From: an uncultured Verrucomicrobia subdivision 3 bacterium
GTDB lineage: Bacteria; Verrucomicrobiota; Verrucomicrobiia; Limisphaerales; UBA11358
Length of the DNA: 64,000 nucleotides
NCBI GenBank assembly: GCA_903850425.1
Contig: CAINLR010000027.1
Span: forward strand, 35,316-99,315
Direction: 5' to 3'
In this document: piece by piece, positions 35,534 through 45,427 of the stretch
Layout: each line of letters begins with the position of its first letter
How positions within the stretch are numbered: position 1 is the first letter of the stretch
Made by a program: the position numbers and the translations under genes
Notes under the pieces: generated by a model
What the model was told of the DNA's origin: nothing
Database searches by the model: none
The model's input: the letters and a program-made list of their open reading frames with translations, nothing else

Positions 35534-35574
35534 GAGTTCACCTGCCGACGATGGGTCGGGCCAAGCTGGCCAAG

Positions 35575-37752
35575 TTAGTATGGCAGCGGAAACTTGGCCG
35601 TCAGTTCACGCACGCGGGTGCGGACTTTGTGCGCGGCGTCCACGTTTTTGATGTCCATCAGCACTTCGGAAATCATGTCGGCGATGGCGGCCATCTCGGC
35701 TTCCTTCATGCCGCGCGTGGTGCAGGCGGGCGTGCCGAGGCGGATGCCGCTGGCCTGAAACGGCGAGCGCGTCTCGAACGGAATGGTGTTCTTGTTGACG
35801 GTGATGCCGGCTTCGTCGAGCGCAATTTGCGAATCCTTGCCGGTGATGTCTTTCGCGCCCACGTCCACGAGCATCAAATGATTGTCCGTGCCGCCGCTGA
35901 TGAGGCGATAGCCATTGCGTTTCATGCCGTCGGCGAGCGCCGCCGCGTTCTTCACGATCTGCTGTTGATACGCCTTGAAGGCGGGCTGCAACGCTTCGTG
36001 GAAACAAACCGCTTTGCCGGCGATGACGTGTTCGAGCGGGCCGCCTTGGATGCCGGGGAAGATGTTTGAGTCAATGTCCTTCGCGTATTTTTCGCGGCAC
36101 AGGATCAAGCCGCCGCGCGGACCGCGCAACGTCTTGTGCGTGGTGGTCGTGACGAAATCGGCATGCTCCATCGGGCTGGGATGAATGCCCGCCGCGACGA
36201 GGCCCGCGATGTGCGCGATGTCGGCGAGCAGATACGCGCCAACTTCGCGGGCGATCTCGCCCATGCGTTTGAAATCAATGATGCGCGGATAAGCGCTCGC
36301 GCCGACGGTGATCATCTTCGGCTTGTGCTCGCGCGCCATCGTGGCGAGCTGGTCGTAATCAATCAGCCCGCTGTCCTTGCCGACGCCGTAGTGAATGATC
36401 TCGAAAAATTTGCCGGAGAAATTCGCCTTGTTGCCGTGCGTCAAATGGCCGCCGTGGCTCAAATCCATCGTCAGCATCTTGTCGCCGGGCTTCAGCACGG
36501 AGAAATAGACGGCCATGTTCGCGCCGGAGCCGGAGTGCGGCTGGACGTTCGCGTGCTCCGCGCCGAACAGCTTCTTGGCGCGGTCAATGGCCAGTTGCTC
36601 GATGGTGTCAATGTTTTCGCAGCCGCCATACCAGCGTTTCTTGGGATAGCCCTCCGCGTATTTGTTGGTGAGCACGGAGCCTTGCGCTTCCATGACGGCG
36701 GGACTGGTGAAATTTTCCGACGCAATCAGCTCAATGTTTTCCTGCTGGCGCGTGCGTTCGTGTTCGATGGCGTCGGCGACGACCGAATCCACATGGCGCA
36801 ACCGCAGCGCGGCCGGGGCCAGGCGCGCATCCATCTTGCGGACGCGGCGTTCGTGGCGGCCGCCTTCAAACTTCGCGCCGATGAAGGCGCTGAGAATCTT
36901 CTTGGCGAGTTCGGGTGAAGTCTTTTTGCCGGACAGGCAGACCGTGTTCACGTCGTTGTGCTGACGGCAGAGCGCGGCGGTTTCTTCGTCGCTGATAAGC
37001 GCGGCACGCACGCCGGAGACTTTGTTGGCCGTGATGCAGACGCCCACGCCGCTGGTGCAGATAAGTAAACCATTTTCGGCCTGCCCCGCCGCGACCGCCT
37101 GGGCGACAGGCAGCGCGAAGTCGGGATAATCATCCGCCGGATCCTGGGATTTCGCGCCGAAATCGGTGACGCTCAAGCCGCGTTCGCGGAGAAATGCCTT
37201 GAGGATTTCCTTGAGTTCAAAGCCGCCGTGATCCGCGCCGAGCGCAAAATTGGCCGTGGCTGCCATGGCTTCGCCCTGGGTGGCCGGGAGGAGATTGTTT
37301 TGTTCCATAAATTTCAAAAGCGTCACGATGCCCTGCTCGATCTGGTCGCGGCAGTCCACGTAAACATGATACGAACTGCCGATGGGATCGCTGATGTCCT
37401 TTTCGTAAGGCTCCAAGGTCTCGTCGAATTCGCGGAGCAAGAAGGTCTTTTCTGCCGCCGAGGGATAGAGCAGCGCCACCGTGTCCACGTGGCTGTGGGT
37501 CATGCCGAAAATATAATCCGCCGACCGCACGAGTTCCGAGGTGAGCGCGCGGCTGCGCTGGCTGGCGATATCAATGCCGATTTCCTTCATCGCCTGCACG
37601 GAATGATTCGTCGGCGGCTGGCCATCCATCGCGCCCAAACCGGCGGAGACCACCCGGAAATCGCCGCGCCCGCGCACGGCGTTGCGAAAAAGCCCTTCAG
37701 CCATTGGGCTGCGGCAAATGTTCCCCGTGCAAAGAAATAAAATCGTCTTCAT
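35575..37752 (-). CDS. glyA: Fusion: low-MW phosphatase + ribose-5-phosphate isomerase B + serine hydroxymethyltransferase
   Basis: One uninterrupted 725-codon frame joins three enzymes. Residues 1-155 are a low-molecular-weight protein phosphatase with the P-loop C8-x5-R14 (CTGNICRS) and the general-acid Asp in SDP (122). Residues 168-306 are RpiB ([34 protein letters not shown] with candidate catalytic Cys232), which interconverts ribose-5-P and ribulose-5-P. Residues 311-725 are a full SHMT ([39 protein letters not shown] lysine K540 in [14 protein letters not shown]), which makes glycine and methylene-tetrahydrofolate from serine. Internal ATGs exist at codons 163 and 307 but have only weak upstream purine tracts. 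The same gene order (ywlE-ywlF-ywlG-glyA) occurs as separate genes in Bacillus subtilis. Ile12 in the P-loop fits a tyrosine type more than the YwlE arginine type, which has Thr. Confidence 0.93.
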   Translation of the reverse strand: MKTILFLCTGNICRSPMAEGLFRNAVRGRGDFRVVSAGLGAMDGQPPTNHSVQAMKEIGIDIASQRSRALTSELVRSADYIFGMTHSHVDTVALLYPSAAEKTFLLREFDETLEPYEKDISDPIGSSYHVYVDCRDQIEQGIVTLLKFMEQNNLLPATQGEAMAATANFALGADHGGFELKEILKAFLRERGLSVTDFGAKSQDPADDYPDFALPVAQAVAAGQAENGLLICTSGVGVCITANKVSGVRAALISDEETAALCRQHNDVNTVCLSGKKTSPELAKKILSAFIGAKFEGGRHERRVRKMDARLAPAALRLRHVDSVVADAIEHERTRQQENIELIASENFTSPAVMEAQGSVLTNKYAEGYPKKRWYGGCENIDTIEQLAIDRAKKLFGAEHANVQPHSGSGANMAVYFSVLKPGDKMLTMDLSHGGHLTHGNKANFSGKFFEIIHYGVGKDSGLIDYDQLATMAREHKPKMITVGASAYPRIIDFKRMGEIAREVGAYLLADIAHIAGLVAAGIHPSPMEHADFVTTTTHKTLRGPRGGLILCREKYAKDIDSNIFPGIQGGPLEHVIAGKAVCFHEALQPAFKAYQQQIVKNAAALADGMKRNGYRLISGGTDNHLMLVDVGAKDITGKDSQIALDEAGITVNKNTIPFETRSPFQASGIRLGTPACTTRGMKEAEMAAIADMISEVLMDIKNVDAAHKVRTRVRELTAKFPLPY

Positions 37753-37881
37753 TAAAAAAACGCCGACGCAAAAGGTGGTTGGCCGGGAGGGAATCGTCAA
37801 TCCGAAATAAAGAATTTGAACCGGCGCCCGACGACATTTTCTTTGCCAGCCTTTCGGCCATTCCTTAGCATCGTGCCACTT

Positions 37882-39453
37882 ATGGGATTTCATTCTTGTT
37901 TCGCCGGCTCCAAGGCAGTCCGGCTGTTGATCACCGCCGGCTTCGCTGCGGGCTCGACCCTGCACGCCGCCGACTCGGCTACCACGGTTGCCGCCACCAA
38001 CGCCGCCGTCACCGGGGTGATTGAAAATTCCGTGGTGAAGATTTTTTCAACCGCGCGTTATCCTGATCCCTACAAGCCGTGGACCAAACAGTCGCCGGTG
38101 GAAGCTACCGGCAGCGGCGTGGTGATCGAGGGCAAACGCATTCTGACCAATGCCCATGTGGTGGATTACGCCAGCCAGGTGCAAATCCAGGCCAATCAGG
38201 CGGGCGACAAGATTTCCGCCACCGTGGAATTCATCGCGCCGGGAATTGACCTCGCCGTGCTCAAGCTGGACGACGAGAAGTTTTTTGAGACACATCCGCC
38301 CTTGCCGCGGGCCAAGACGCTGCCGGGCATCAAGGACGCCGTGATGGCCTATGGCTTTCCCGAAGGCGGCAACAGTCTTTCCATCACCAAGGGCATCGTG
38401 TCGCGCGTGGAGTTCACCGCCTATCATTTTCCGCTCTTCGGGCTCCGCATCCAGATTGACGCCGCCATCAATCCCGGCAACAGCGGTGGTCCCGCCGTGG
38501 TCGGCGACAAGATGATCGGCCTGACCTTCAGCCGCCTGACCGAGGCTGACAATATTGGCTATATCATCCCCTGCGAGGAAATAGACTTGTTTCTCGCGGA
38601 CATCGCCGACGGTCACTACGACGGCAAGCCCGCCATGTATGAGACGATGCAGACGCTGGAGAATCCCGCCCTGCGCGCGTTTCTCAAACTCGGGCCCGGC
38701 GTCGAGGGCATGGTCGTGCAGAAACCCTATCAGGATGAGGCGGCCTACCCGCTCAAGCAATGGGACGTCATCACCAAGATCGGCAATGCGCCCGTGGATG
38801 ATCAAGGCATGATCAAATTGGGGAACGACCTGCGCGTATTTTTTGAATATGAAATCCAGCACATCGTCACCAACGGCACCGTGGCGCTGACCGTCGTCCG
38901 CGCCGGCAAAGAACAGGACGTCCGGCTGCCGGTTTCCGCCAACTATCCACGCTTGATTCCCGGATTGGTCAACACCTACCCTTCCTATTTCATCTACGGA
39001 CCCTTGGTCTTTTCGGCCGCCACCGACGATTATCTCGGCGGCTATCTGCGGTCAAAATATGCCGTGAACGTCATGTCCAGTTTGAGCTACGCGGCCAACC
39101 CGCTGATCACCCGCATGGCGGACCAACCCGCGTTTCCCGGCGAAGGGCTGGTGGTCATCGCCTCGCCGTTTTTTCCGCACAAGCTGGCCCAGGGCTACAG
39201 CAGTCCGCGCTCCCAAGTGGTCAAGACGGTCAACGGCCTCCCGGTCAAAAACCTCCAGCATCTCGTGGAGATTCTGCGCGATGCCGAAGCGGAATTCATC
39301 ACCATCGAATGCAACACCCGGGCGGGCGAAACGATGGTTTTTCCCCGCGCGCAAATGCTCGCCGCCACCGATGAAATCCTGACCGACAACGGCGTCCGCG
39401 CCCAAGGCTCGGCGGACACGCTGGCGATTTGGAATGCCAAGCCGGCCAAGTAA
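37882..39453 (+). CDS. Deg/HtrA-type serine protease, Deg9/10-like
   Basis: The 523-residue exported protease has an N-terminal signal peptide ([20 protein letters not shown]) and a trypsin-like domain (about residues 60-255) with the triad His in [15 protein letters not shown], Asp in [11 protein letters not shown] and Ser in [16 protein letters not shown] domain follows (about 275-375: [16 protein letters not shown]). A long C-terminal region with [22 protein letters not shown] and a second degenerate PDZ ([20 protein letters not shown]) matches the plant Deg9/Deg10 type rather than E. coli DegP. Probable role: periplasmic protein quality control. ATG 37882 gives the signal peptide; an upstream ATG at 37816 is less likely. 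A terminator follows immediately. Confidence 0.88.
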   Translation: MGFHSCFAGSKAVRLLITAGFAAGSTLHAADSATTVAATNAAVTGVIENSVVKIFSTARYPDPYKPWTKQSPVEATGSGVVIEGKRILTNAHVVDYASQVQIQANQAGDKISATVEFIAPGIDLAVLKLDDEKFFETHPPLPRAKTLPGIKDAVMAYGFPEGGNSLSITKGIVSRVEFTAYHFPLFGLRIQIDAAINPGNSGGPAVVGDKMIGLTFSRLTEADNIGYIIPCEEIDLFLADIADGHYDGKPAMYETMQTLENPALRAFLKLGPGVEGMVVQKPYQDEAAYPLKQWDVITKIGNAPVDDQGMIKLGNDLRVFFEYEIQHIVTNGTVALTVVRAGKEQDVRLPVSANYPRLIPGLVNTYPSYFIYGPLVFSAATDDYLGGYLRSKYAVNVMSSLSYAANPLITRMADQPAFPGEGLVVIASPFFPHKLAQGYSSPRSQVVKTVNGLPVKNLQHLVEILRDAEAEFITIECNTRAGETMVFPRAQMLAATDEILTDNGVRAQGSADTLAIWNAKPAK

Positions 39454-39457
39454 AAAC

Positions 39458-39488
39458 GGCGCGAAGAAAATTCTTCGCGCCATTTTTT
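39458..39488 (+). terminator. Rho-independent terminator after the Deg protease gene
   Basis: GGCGCGAAGAA (39458-39468) pairs with TTCTTCGCGCC (39471-39481) and is followed by ATTTTTTG. It begins five bases after the stop codon. Confidence 0.88.
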
Positions 39489-39554
39489 GTTGTTGAGAAC
39501 GTTGCCGCTGCTATCGCGCAGCGCCGCCCACTGGGCGGGGGCGGAGGCGGAAAT

Positions 39555-40274
39555 TTATTCCAACTTTTTTTTCGCGTCGTCGGCCACCTGAATCTTCGTG
39601 GTGTTCACGTCGTTGATTTCCGTGGTCGTCGTGCGGTCCACCTCGCGGTCGTTGCCGTTGAAGCTCACGGTGCCGGTGACATGATGCGAATACTTCACCA
39701 GCTTGCCGTCCGCGAGCCAGAATGTCACCGTGCCTTTGGGATTGGTCACGGTGGGACCATCGCCATTCCCACCGCGACGGAAGACCAGCAGCGCTTTCGC
39801 GCCGTCCTCGGTCAGGTCGCCGGAAATTCCATTCGTGCCGACCTTCAAATCTTTCGCCTGCGCGGCCAGGCTCGCGGCCTCGGCGGCGGGGGCCTTGTAA
39901 TTTTGCGCCAGGCGCGCGATGAACATCGCCGGATTGAAACCGCCGCCATTGTCCGCCAGCGCTTCGGCCGCCGACTGCCAGCCGTTGTCAGGTGTCTTGA
40001 TCGCCGCATTGGTGCCTTTGATGACGGCTTCCGATGAGGTGTCGTTGAAGCTCATGACCAACGCGGTGTAGCCGTCCTTTTCCGTTTTGCCATCGGTCGG
40101 GCCGGGCTTGAACCGGGAGTTGTTGCCAACTTCGACGGTCGTTTTCCACGAATAATTCTTCTGGCCGCCGAGCGTGGTGGCAGCGCCGGTCACGGCCTCC
40201 TTCGGGCTGGCATCCGCCGCGAAGATGGAGCCAGAGACGAGAACGGCCACGCTGAACAAAAGTGCTTTTTTCAT
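39555..40274 (-). CDS. Exported hypothetical protein
   Basis: The 239-residue protein has a signal peptide (MKKALLFSVAVLVSGSIFAAD) and a beta-rich mature part (YSWKTTVEV, LVMSFND, LLVFRRGG, GTVTFWLADGKLVKYSHHVTGTV, DREVDRTTTTEINDVNTTKI) ending in a Lys-rich helix. The pattern resembles periplasmic beta-barrel or outer-membrane-associated proteins that bind lipid-like ligands, but no family is recognised. ATG 40274 is chosen because it starts the signal peptide. It is convergent with the protease gene. Confidence 0.75.
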   Translation of the reverse strand: MKKALLFSVAVLVSGSIFAADASPKEAVTGAATTLGGQKNYSWKTTVEVGNNSRFKPGPTDGKTEKDGYTALVMSFNDTSSEAVIKGTNAAIKTPDNGWQSAAEALADNGGGFNPAMFIARLAQNYKAPAAEAASLAAQAKDLKVGTNGISGDLTEDGAKALLVFRRGGNGDGPTVTNPKGTVTFWLADGKLVKYSHHVTGTVSFNGNDREVDRTTTTEINDVNTTKIQVADDAKKKLE

Positions 40275-40360
40275 AATGTTAGTAGTTGAGGTTGGGGAAA
40301 CACCAGCCACTCTGCGCGGAGGGCGGCCCAACCGCAATGCAAAAAATGCCGTGCTCAGGC

Positions 40361-40518
40361 CAAATCAAACAGGTAGGGACAGCGCGCAGTCCCCGCCCGG
40401 AGCGGAGCGCAGGGCGGAACGAACGTGGCAAGACCCACGCGTCGCAATTCGTTTCCGTCGCCGGACGCTGCGTTCGGCGACGGGGACCGCGCGGCGCTGT
40501 CTCTACCGCTTTGATTTG
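40361..40518. repeat. 158-base element with long terminal inverted repeats
   Basis: The ends CAAATCAAACAGGTAGGGAC (40361-40380, continuing to about 40394) and, in complement, CAAATCAAAGCGGTAGAGAC (40518 back to about 40482) form imperfect terminal inverted repeats of about 35 bases. The inside holds another hairpin (GTCGCCG/CGGCGAC at about 40457-40481). No reading frame is present. It lies upstream of the NtrC-type regulator and may carry part of that promoter region. Confidence 0.75.
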
Positions 40519-40580
40519 CAGAACGCGCTTGTAAGAATCCCCTGTTTCTTTTGGCCAAACCCGCTATCTTGTCCGCAATA

Positions 40581-42026
40581 ATGAGCAAGTTGTTGTTGAT
40601 TGATGATGAAGAGGACGTGCGGTATTCCATCCAGCGGATTTTGGATTCGCTGGGCATTGAACTCGCCACCGCGTCCAGCGGCGAGGAGGGCCTGAAGGTC
40701 ATTCCCAAGTTCAAGCCCGACCTCGTGCTGATGGACGTGCGCATGGGCGGCATGACCGGCTTGGAAACCTTGCGCAAAATCCGCGCCACCGAACCCAAGC
40801 TGCTCGTCATCCTGATGACCGCCTACGGCACCACGCAGACCGCCATCGAGGCGATGAAGCTGGGCGCCTATGATTATCTGCTCAAGCCGTTCGATATTCC
40901 CAAGTTCAAGGAGATCATCGCCAATGCGTTGAAAGCCGCGAACGACATGAAACAGATCGTTTCGTATCAGCCGCTGCTGGAATCCGAAGATTACGAGCTC
41001 GGCATCATCGGCCGCAGCGGCGCGATGCAGCAGGTGTTCAAGCTCATCGGCCAGGTCGCCGCGAGCGATGCCACCGCGCTCGTCACCGGCGAAAGCGGCA
41101 CCGGCAAGGAACTCGTCGCCCGCGCCATTTACCATCACAGCAACCGCAGCACACAGCCGTTTCTCGCCGTGAACTGCGCCGCCATTCCCGAGCAGCTTTT
41201 GGAAAGCGAACTCTTCGGCCACGAAAAAGGTTCCTTCACGGGCGCCACCAGCCAGCGCATCGGCAAATTCGAGCAATGCAATAAAGGCACGATTTTCCTC
41301 GATGAAATCGGTGACATGACGCCGCCCACGCAGACGAAAATTCTCCGCGTCCTCCAAAACGGCACCTGCGAACGCGTCGGCGGGAACGCGCCCATCCAAG
41401 TGGACGTGCGCGTGATCGCCGCCACCAACAAACCGCTCGAAGCCGCCGTCGCCGCCAAGCAATTCCGCGAAGACTTGTTTTACCGGCTCAACGTCGTGCG
41501 CATCCACATTCCGCCGTTGCGCGACCGGCGCGACGACATTCCGCTGCTGGTGAATTATTTCATCGAGAAGCTCGCGCGCGAAAACAACCGTGCGCCCAAG
41601 TCCATCGCCGCCAGCGTGGTCAAGGCGCTGGAGAAATATCACTGGCCCGGCAACGTGCGCGAACTGGAAAACGCCCTGCGCCGCGCCCACGTCATGGCCA
41701 AGAGCGACGCGATTTTGCTGAGCGATCTGCCGCCGGAAATCTCCGGCCAGAGCAGCACCGGCACGCCGCTTTCCGCCGGCAGCGAACCCCTGGGCGACGC
41801 CACCGCCACCGATGCCGCCGCGCTGGCCCGGCTATTGTTCCAATGGGCCAAGCGCGATCCCAAGCTGAAGATCATCCCCGCGGTTGAGCGCGAACTCGTC
41901 ATCCAGGCGCTCAAGGAGACGAACAACAACCAGGTTCACGCCGCCAAGATGCTGGGCATCACCCGCGCCACGCTGCGCAAACGCATTGATAAGTTTGGGA
42001 TTTTGCGCGAGTTGAATGTGAAGTAA
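40581..42026 (+). CDS. Sigma-54-dependent response regulator, NtrC family
   Basis: The 481-residue protein has a receiver domain (residues 1-120: [14 protein letters not shown] with acidic pocket, [16 protein letters not shown] with the phospho-acceptor Asp, LLKPFD lysine). The AAA+ domain (about 140-375) shows Walker [19 protein letters not shown], the sigma-54 loop as GSFTGAT (common variant of GAFTGA) and Walker [13 protein letters not shown] Fis-type helix-turn-helix is at the end ([22 protein letters not shown]). It activates promoters of RNA polymerase containing sigma-54. No histidine kinase is adjacent, so it is an orphan regulator and its target is unknown. Confidence 0.94.
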   Translation: MSKLLLIDDEEDVRYSIQRILDSLGIELATASSGEEGLKVIPKFKPDLVLMDVRMGGMTGLETLRKIRATEPKLLVILMTAYGTTQTAIEAMKLGAYDYLLKPFDIPKFKEIIANALKAANDMKQIVSYQPLLESEDYELGIIGRSGAMQQVFKLIGQVAASDATALVTGESGTGKELVARAIYHHSNRSTQPFLAVNCAAIPEQLLESELFGHEKGSFTGATSQRIGKFEQCNKGTIFLDEIGDMTPPTQTKILRVLQNGTCERVGGNAPIQVDVRVIAATNKPLEAAVAAKQFREDLFYRLNVVRIHIPPLRDRRDDIPLLVNYFIEKLARENNRAPKSIAASVVKALEKYHWPGNVRELENALRRAHVMAKSDAILLSDLPPEISGQSSTGTPLSAGSEPLGDATATDAAALARLLFQWAKRDPKLKIIPAVERELVIQALKETNNNQVHAAKMLGITRATLRKRIDKFGILRELNVK

Positions 42027-42068
42027 GTTACGCGGGTTTAAATCGCAAAGTGTGAAGAAAGGAAAAAT

Positions 42069-42302
42069 ATGACTGAATACAAAGTTGTCTCCAGCAAGCC
42101 AAAACCACGACTGACAGCAGATAAGAATAATCACGACAAGTGGCCAAATGAATCGGATTGCGTGAAAGAAATAATCGAAATTGGTGTGGTAAACGTAAAG
42201 GCGATTTCTAGCCGCTCAAATCCAAAATTAAATTTCACAAGGCTAGACGGGCCAGCATATTTAAAATTATGGAAGGAATACGAACGCCAAGTCCGGCGCT
42301 GA
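42069..42302 (+). CDS. AT-rich small hypothetical protein
   Basis: A 77-codon frame (MTEYKVVSSKPKPRLTADKNN... to ERQVRR) follows the regulator gene by 42 bases, with an AAGGAAAAA purine-rich tract before the ATG. The base composition and codon use are much more AT-rich than the neighbours, suggesting acquired DNA. No family is recognised; the protein is basic and shows no membrane segment. Confidence 0.5.
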   Translation: MTEYKVVSSKPKPRLTADKNNHDKWPNESDCVKEIIEIGVVNVKAISSRSNPKLNFTRLDGPAYLKLWKEYERQVRR

Positions 42303-42333
42303 ATGGCGAAAATTTTTAACCGGATTAGGCCAT

Positions 42334-42633
42334 ATGAAGATGACTGAAACAGTAAGCGAGCCAGCTTCTTTCCTAACAAAAGAAGTGCGGCGCATACATT
42401 TTACCGAAATCACAAAGAAAGATTTGGCCGAGTTGTATAATGTTCTCAACGATCTTTTTCTTGGACGGCGCAATTGCAAACTCTGGGTGTGTATTGGCAA
42501 CCACGACAATTGGTTCGATGATCAAAAGCAACTTGCCCACTTCGTTCGTGGATTTTGCATCGCAATTCAAACAATAGACGCGGATTTTTTGGACGATTGC
42601 GGAAGCGCTCGAGCTGGCCACCCAAGAGTTTAA
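42334..42633 (+). CDS. AT-rich small hypothetical protein
   Basis: A 99-codon frame (MKMTETVSEPASFLTKEVRRIHFTEI...) lies in the same AT-rich patch as the preceding small gene. It contains KLWVCIGNHDNWFDDQKQL, vaguely immunity-protein-like or nucleic-acid-like, but no family can be named. The last residues (SARAGHPRV) run into GC-rich host-like sequence, so the original 3' end may have been lost. The short frame MAKIFNRIRPYEDD at 42303-42347 overlaps its start and is not considered a gene. Confidence 0.45.
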   Translation: MKMTETVSEPASFLTKEVRRIHFTEITKKDLAELYNVLNDLFLGRRNCKLWVCIGNHDNWFDDQKQLAHFVRGFCIAIQTIDADFLDDCGSARAGHPRV

Positions 42634-42742
42634 AATTCAAATTAGGACAACGCCACCTGTTTCCCCTTCTTGACACAAAGCGTTTCATGGCTATCCTTTC
42701 AAACTCCGGTTTTTGCGCCGGGAACCATTTTGATTTGAATTT

Positions 42743-42880
42743 ATGAAACGCCAGTATCAACCGTCGAAGATCCGCCGTAAACGTCAGCACGGATTCCTCA
42801 ACCGCAATTCCACCAAGAGCGGCAAGGCCACGCTGGCCAACCGCCGCCGCAACGGTCGCAAACGCCTCACGCCGGTTTGA
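42743..42880 (+). CDS. rpmH: Ribosomal protein bL34
   Basis: The 45-codon gene encodes [20 protein letters not shown]... to GRKRLTPV, the highly basic large-subunit protein L34; the [17 protein letters not shown] stretch is close to the family consensus (KRxHGFRxRMxTKxGR). The GTG start of rnpA follows its stop by four bases. It opens the conserved rpmH-rnpA-yidD-yidC-khpB cluster that lies near the origin in many bacteria; dnaA is not seen next to it. Confidence 0.97.
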   Translation: MKRQYQPSKIRRKRQHGFLNRNSTKSGKATLANRRRNGRKRLTPV

Positions 42881-42884
42881 TTTC

Positions 42885-43262
42885 GTGAACGCCGCGCCGT
42901 CGAAACGCCTGCGTCTGGGCCGCTCGTCGCGCCTGACGCAAAGCCGCGATTTCGCGCGTGTGCGCCTGCAAGGCCAGCGCCTCGCCCTCGGCTGTCTAAT
43001 CGCCAACTGGCACAAACTGGCCGAAGGTTCCGCGCCCAAACTGGGCGTCGTCACCAGCAAACGAATCGGCGGAGCCGTCCAACGCAACCGGGCGCGCCGC
43101 CTCCTGCGCGAGAGTTTCCGGCAGCATCAGCATGAATTCGCGCAACCGGTGGAACTGGTTTTGGTCGCGCGGAATTCCATCGCCGGCCGCAGTTTTGCCG
43201 AGGTGGAAAAGGATTTTCTCGCCGCGCTGCGCCGCGCGCGCCTGCTCAAATTGGAATCGTGA
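42885..43262 (+). CDS. rnpA: Ribonuclease P protein component
   Basis: The 125-residue basic protein assists the RNase P RNA in 5' maturation of tRNA. The signature RNR motif lies in GGAVQRNRARRLLRESFR, preceded by LTQSRDFARVRLQGQRL and KLGVVTSKRIG. The GTG start at 42885 is only four bases after rpmH. Its TGA overlaps the GTG of yidD. Confidence 0.96.
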   Translation: MNAAPSKRLRLGRSSRLTQSRDFARVRLQGQRLALGCLIANWHKLAEGSAPKLGVVTSKRIGGAVQRNRARRLLRESFRQHQHEFAQPVELVLVARNSIAGRSFAEVEKDFLAALRRARLLKLES

Positions 43263-43534
43263 ATCCGCTGCAGCACATTTTGGTTATCGCCATCCGTGCG
43301 TATCGTCTGACGATTTCGCCGGCGCAAGCTTTTCTCTTTGGCAGCACGGGCGGCTGCCGTTTCACCCCGACTTGTTCGAACTACGCGCTGGACGCGGTTC
43401 GCCAACGGGGTGCCGTCGTGGGCACCGCGCTCGCGGCCAAACGCATTTGCCGCTGCCATCCGTGGGGCGGCTGCGGCCACGATCCGGTGCCGGAAAAGAG
43501 TTTCAAGTTTCACGTTTCAAGTTTCAGGTTTTAA
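43259..43534 (+). CDS. yidD: Membrane protein insertion efficiency factor YidD
   Basis: The 91-residue protein has the family core RAYRLTISPAQAFLFGSTGGCRFTPTCSNYALDAV and the C-terminal GxxxAAKRICRCHPWGGCGHDPVP, with the conserved cysteines. It has an amphipathic N-terminal helix and acts with YidC at the inner membrane. The GTG start overlaps the rnpA stop (GTGA), indicating coupled translation. Confidence 0.95.
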   Translation: MNPLQHILVIAIRAYRLTISPAQAFLFGSTGGCRFTPTCSNYALDAVRQRGAVVGTALAAKRICRCHPWGGCGHDPVPEKSFKFHVSSFRF

Positions 43535-43540
43535 TTTTTC

Positions 43541-45349
43541 ATGGATAAAACAGGAATCATCGTTGTTTCACTTTGTGTGCTGCTGCTGGGCTGGTGGTTT
43601 GTGGAGCAGAATAAAATCGCCCAGCAACAGGCGCATTTTAACGCCACCAACATCGTGGCCACGGCTCAGAACAAGGCGGTGGGAACCAATGTCGAAGCGG
43701 CGGCTCCCGCCCAACTCGCGCCGGCGGTCACCCTGCCGGCCATCGAGTTCAACACGAATCTGGCGGAACAAACCCTGGTGCTGACGAACGGCCGGGCGCG
43801 CTACACGTTTACCTCGCGCGGCGGCGGATTGAAGTTGGTGGAACTGCTGGATTATCCGCAGACCATTTCCGAGCGCTGGAAAAAAACCAAGACCAAGACG
43901 ACGGACGATTCGGTGGCTTCCCTGAACACGCGGGCACCGTTGCCGATGCTGGCGGTGGTCGGCGATGCGCGGCTGGCGGGCGATGGCATTTTCACTTTGA
44001 CGCCAATCGCCGGCGGCGTGCGCGCGGAAAAAACTCTGGCCGACGGCCTGCGGCTGGTGAAAAACTTTCAATTCAGTTCAAATTTTCTCGTCAACACCAC
44101 CGTGCGATTTGAGAACACGTCGAGTTCTTCGCTCATGCTGCCGGCGCAGGAATTCGTCGTAGGCACGGCCACGCCGATGGACGCGGACGATTCGAGCCTG
44201 ACGGAAGGCATGATGTGGTCGGATGGCAGGAGCGCGAAGGATCAGCCCATCAGCTGGTTCTCTGGTTCGGGGTTTGCGTGTATGAAAGGTGCGCCGCGCT
44301 ACGTTTCAACCTCAGGATCAAATGACGTCGTTTGGGCGGCCGCGCACAACCAGTTCTTCACCGTGCTGGCGATGCCGGAAAAGCCGGCGTTGGCAGTGGT
44401 CGCCCGGCCAGTCACGCTGCCGCCGTTTCCGAATGTGGAACAAAACCTGAACGCAGCGCTGCCGCGTGGCGTGGAAACGGCGCTGGTTTTCCCGGCGCAG
44501 AGCTTGGCGGCGAACGCCTCGGTGGAGCGGAAGATTGCCTTGTTCGCCGGGCCGAAAGAATACCGCACGCTGGCAGACATTGGGGAGCAGTTCAAAAACC
44601 GTGCGGATGATGTGATGGGTTTCGGCGGCTGGCTCGGCTTCTGCGCCAAGCCGCTGCTGATCGCGATGAACTGGGTCCACGACATTACGCGGCTCGGCTA
44701 CGGCTGGGTCATCGTGTTGATCACGCTGTTTATCAAGGTGATTTTCTGGCCGCTGACGGCCAAGAGCACGCGCTCAATGAAGCGCATGCAGGCGCTGGCG
44801 CCGGAGCTGAAAGCGTTGCAGGAAAAATACAAGGACGACGTGCAGAAGCTTACCAAGAAGCAATGGGAACTTTACAAAATCCATAAGGTGAATCCGATGA
44901 GCGGCTGCCTGCCGATGCTGATCCAGATGCCGGTGTTCATCGGCTTTTTCACGATGATCCGCAGCGCGATCGAACTGCGCGGCGCGCATTTTCTGTGGGT
45001 CGCCGATTTGTCGAAGCCGGACACGCTGTTCATGATTCCGGGGCTGGACTATCCGTTCAATCTGCTCCCGTTGCTGATGGGCGTCTCGATGTTGTGGCAG
45101 TCGCACCTGACGCCGCCGTCGCCGGGCATGGACGCGTCGCAGGCCAAAATGATGAAATACATGCCGCTCATCTTCCTGGTGTTTCTTTACAATTACTCAG
45201 CCGGCCTGGCGCTCTACTGGACGGTGAACAACCTGCTCACCGTGTTGCAAACGAAGCTGACGAAGAATCTGAAAGATCCCGCCGCCGTGGTGGTCACGGG
45301 ACCGGCGACAAATCCGGTATTGACGCCCATCTCAAAAAGGAAGAAATAG
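43541..45349 (+). CDS. yidC: Membrane protein insertase YidC
   Basis: The 602-residue protein has an N-terminal TM (about residues 4-20), a large periplasmic beta-supersandwich (about 55-350; typical of Gram-negative YidC), and the conserved insertase core (about 370-580). The core shows LGYGWVIVLITLFIKVIFWPLTAKSTRSMKRMQAL, the positively charged LQEKYKDDVQKLTKKQWELYKIHKVNPMSGCLPMLIQMPVFIGFF region and the final TMs LVFLYNYSAGLALYWTVNNLLTV. It inserts inner-membrane proteins alone or with SecYEG. Confidence 0.97.
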   Translation: MDKTGIIVVSLCVLLLGWWFVEQNKIAQQQAHFNATNIVATAQNKAVGTNVEAAAPAQLAPAVTLPAIEFNTNLAEQTLVLTNGRARYTFTSRGGGLKLVELLDYPQTISERWKKTKTKTTDDSVASLNTRAPLPMLAVVGDARLAGDGIFTLTPIAGGVRAEKTLADGLRLVKNFQFSSNFLVNTTVRFENTSSSSLMLPAQEFVVGTATPMDADDSSLTEGMMWSDGRSAKDQPISWFSGSGFACMKGAPRYVSTSGSNDVVWAAAHNQFFTVLAMPEKPALAVVARPVTLPPFPNVEQNLNAALPRGVETALVFPAQSLAANASVERKIALFAGPKEYRTLADIGEQFKNRADDVMGFGGWLGFCAKPLLIAMNWVHDITRLGYGWVIVLITLFIKVIFWPLTAKSTRSMKRMQALAPELKALQEKYKDDVQKLTKKQWELYKIHKVNPMSGCLPMLIQMPVFIGFFTMIRSAIELRGAHFLWVADLSKPDTLFMIPGLDYPFNLLPLLMGVSMLWQSHLTPPSPGMDASQAKMMKYMPLIFLVFLYNYSAGLALYWTVNNLLTVLQTKLTKNLKDPAAVVVTGPATNPVLTPISKRKK

Positions 45350-45427
45350 AGACCAGCAAAACGCGAGATAAAACAGTGCGGCCAAACGGCGGCATTATTA
45401 ATTTTGCCTCTTTAATTTTTAATTCAT

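Larger units (their letters stand above)
34746..35574. other. Repeat-rich gap between convergent genes
   Basis: The 829 bases between the sigma factor gene and the glyA fusion hold no convincing gene. They contain three separate repeat structures listed individually: an inverted repeat pair (34910-35063), the second copy of a MITE-like element (35112-35241) and a 21-bp tandem array (35345-35533). Confidence 0.7.

Noticed and set aside
35200..36069. Long plus-strand frame with a seven-residue repeat (RRRSSEG)
   Set aside because: It runs from the tandem repeat into the antisense of the SHMT domain; no start signal or family similarity, so it is an artefact of the 21-bp periodicity and high GC.
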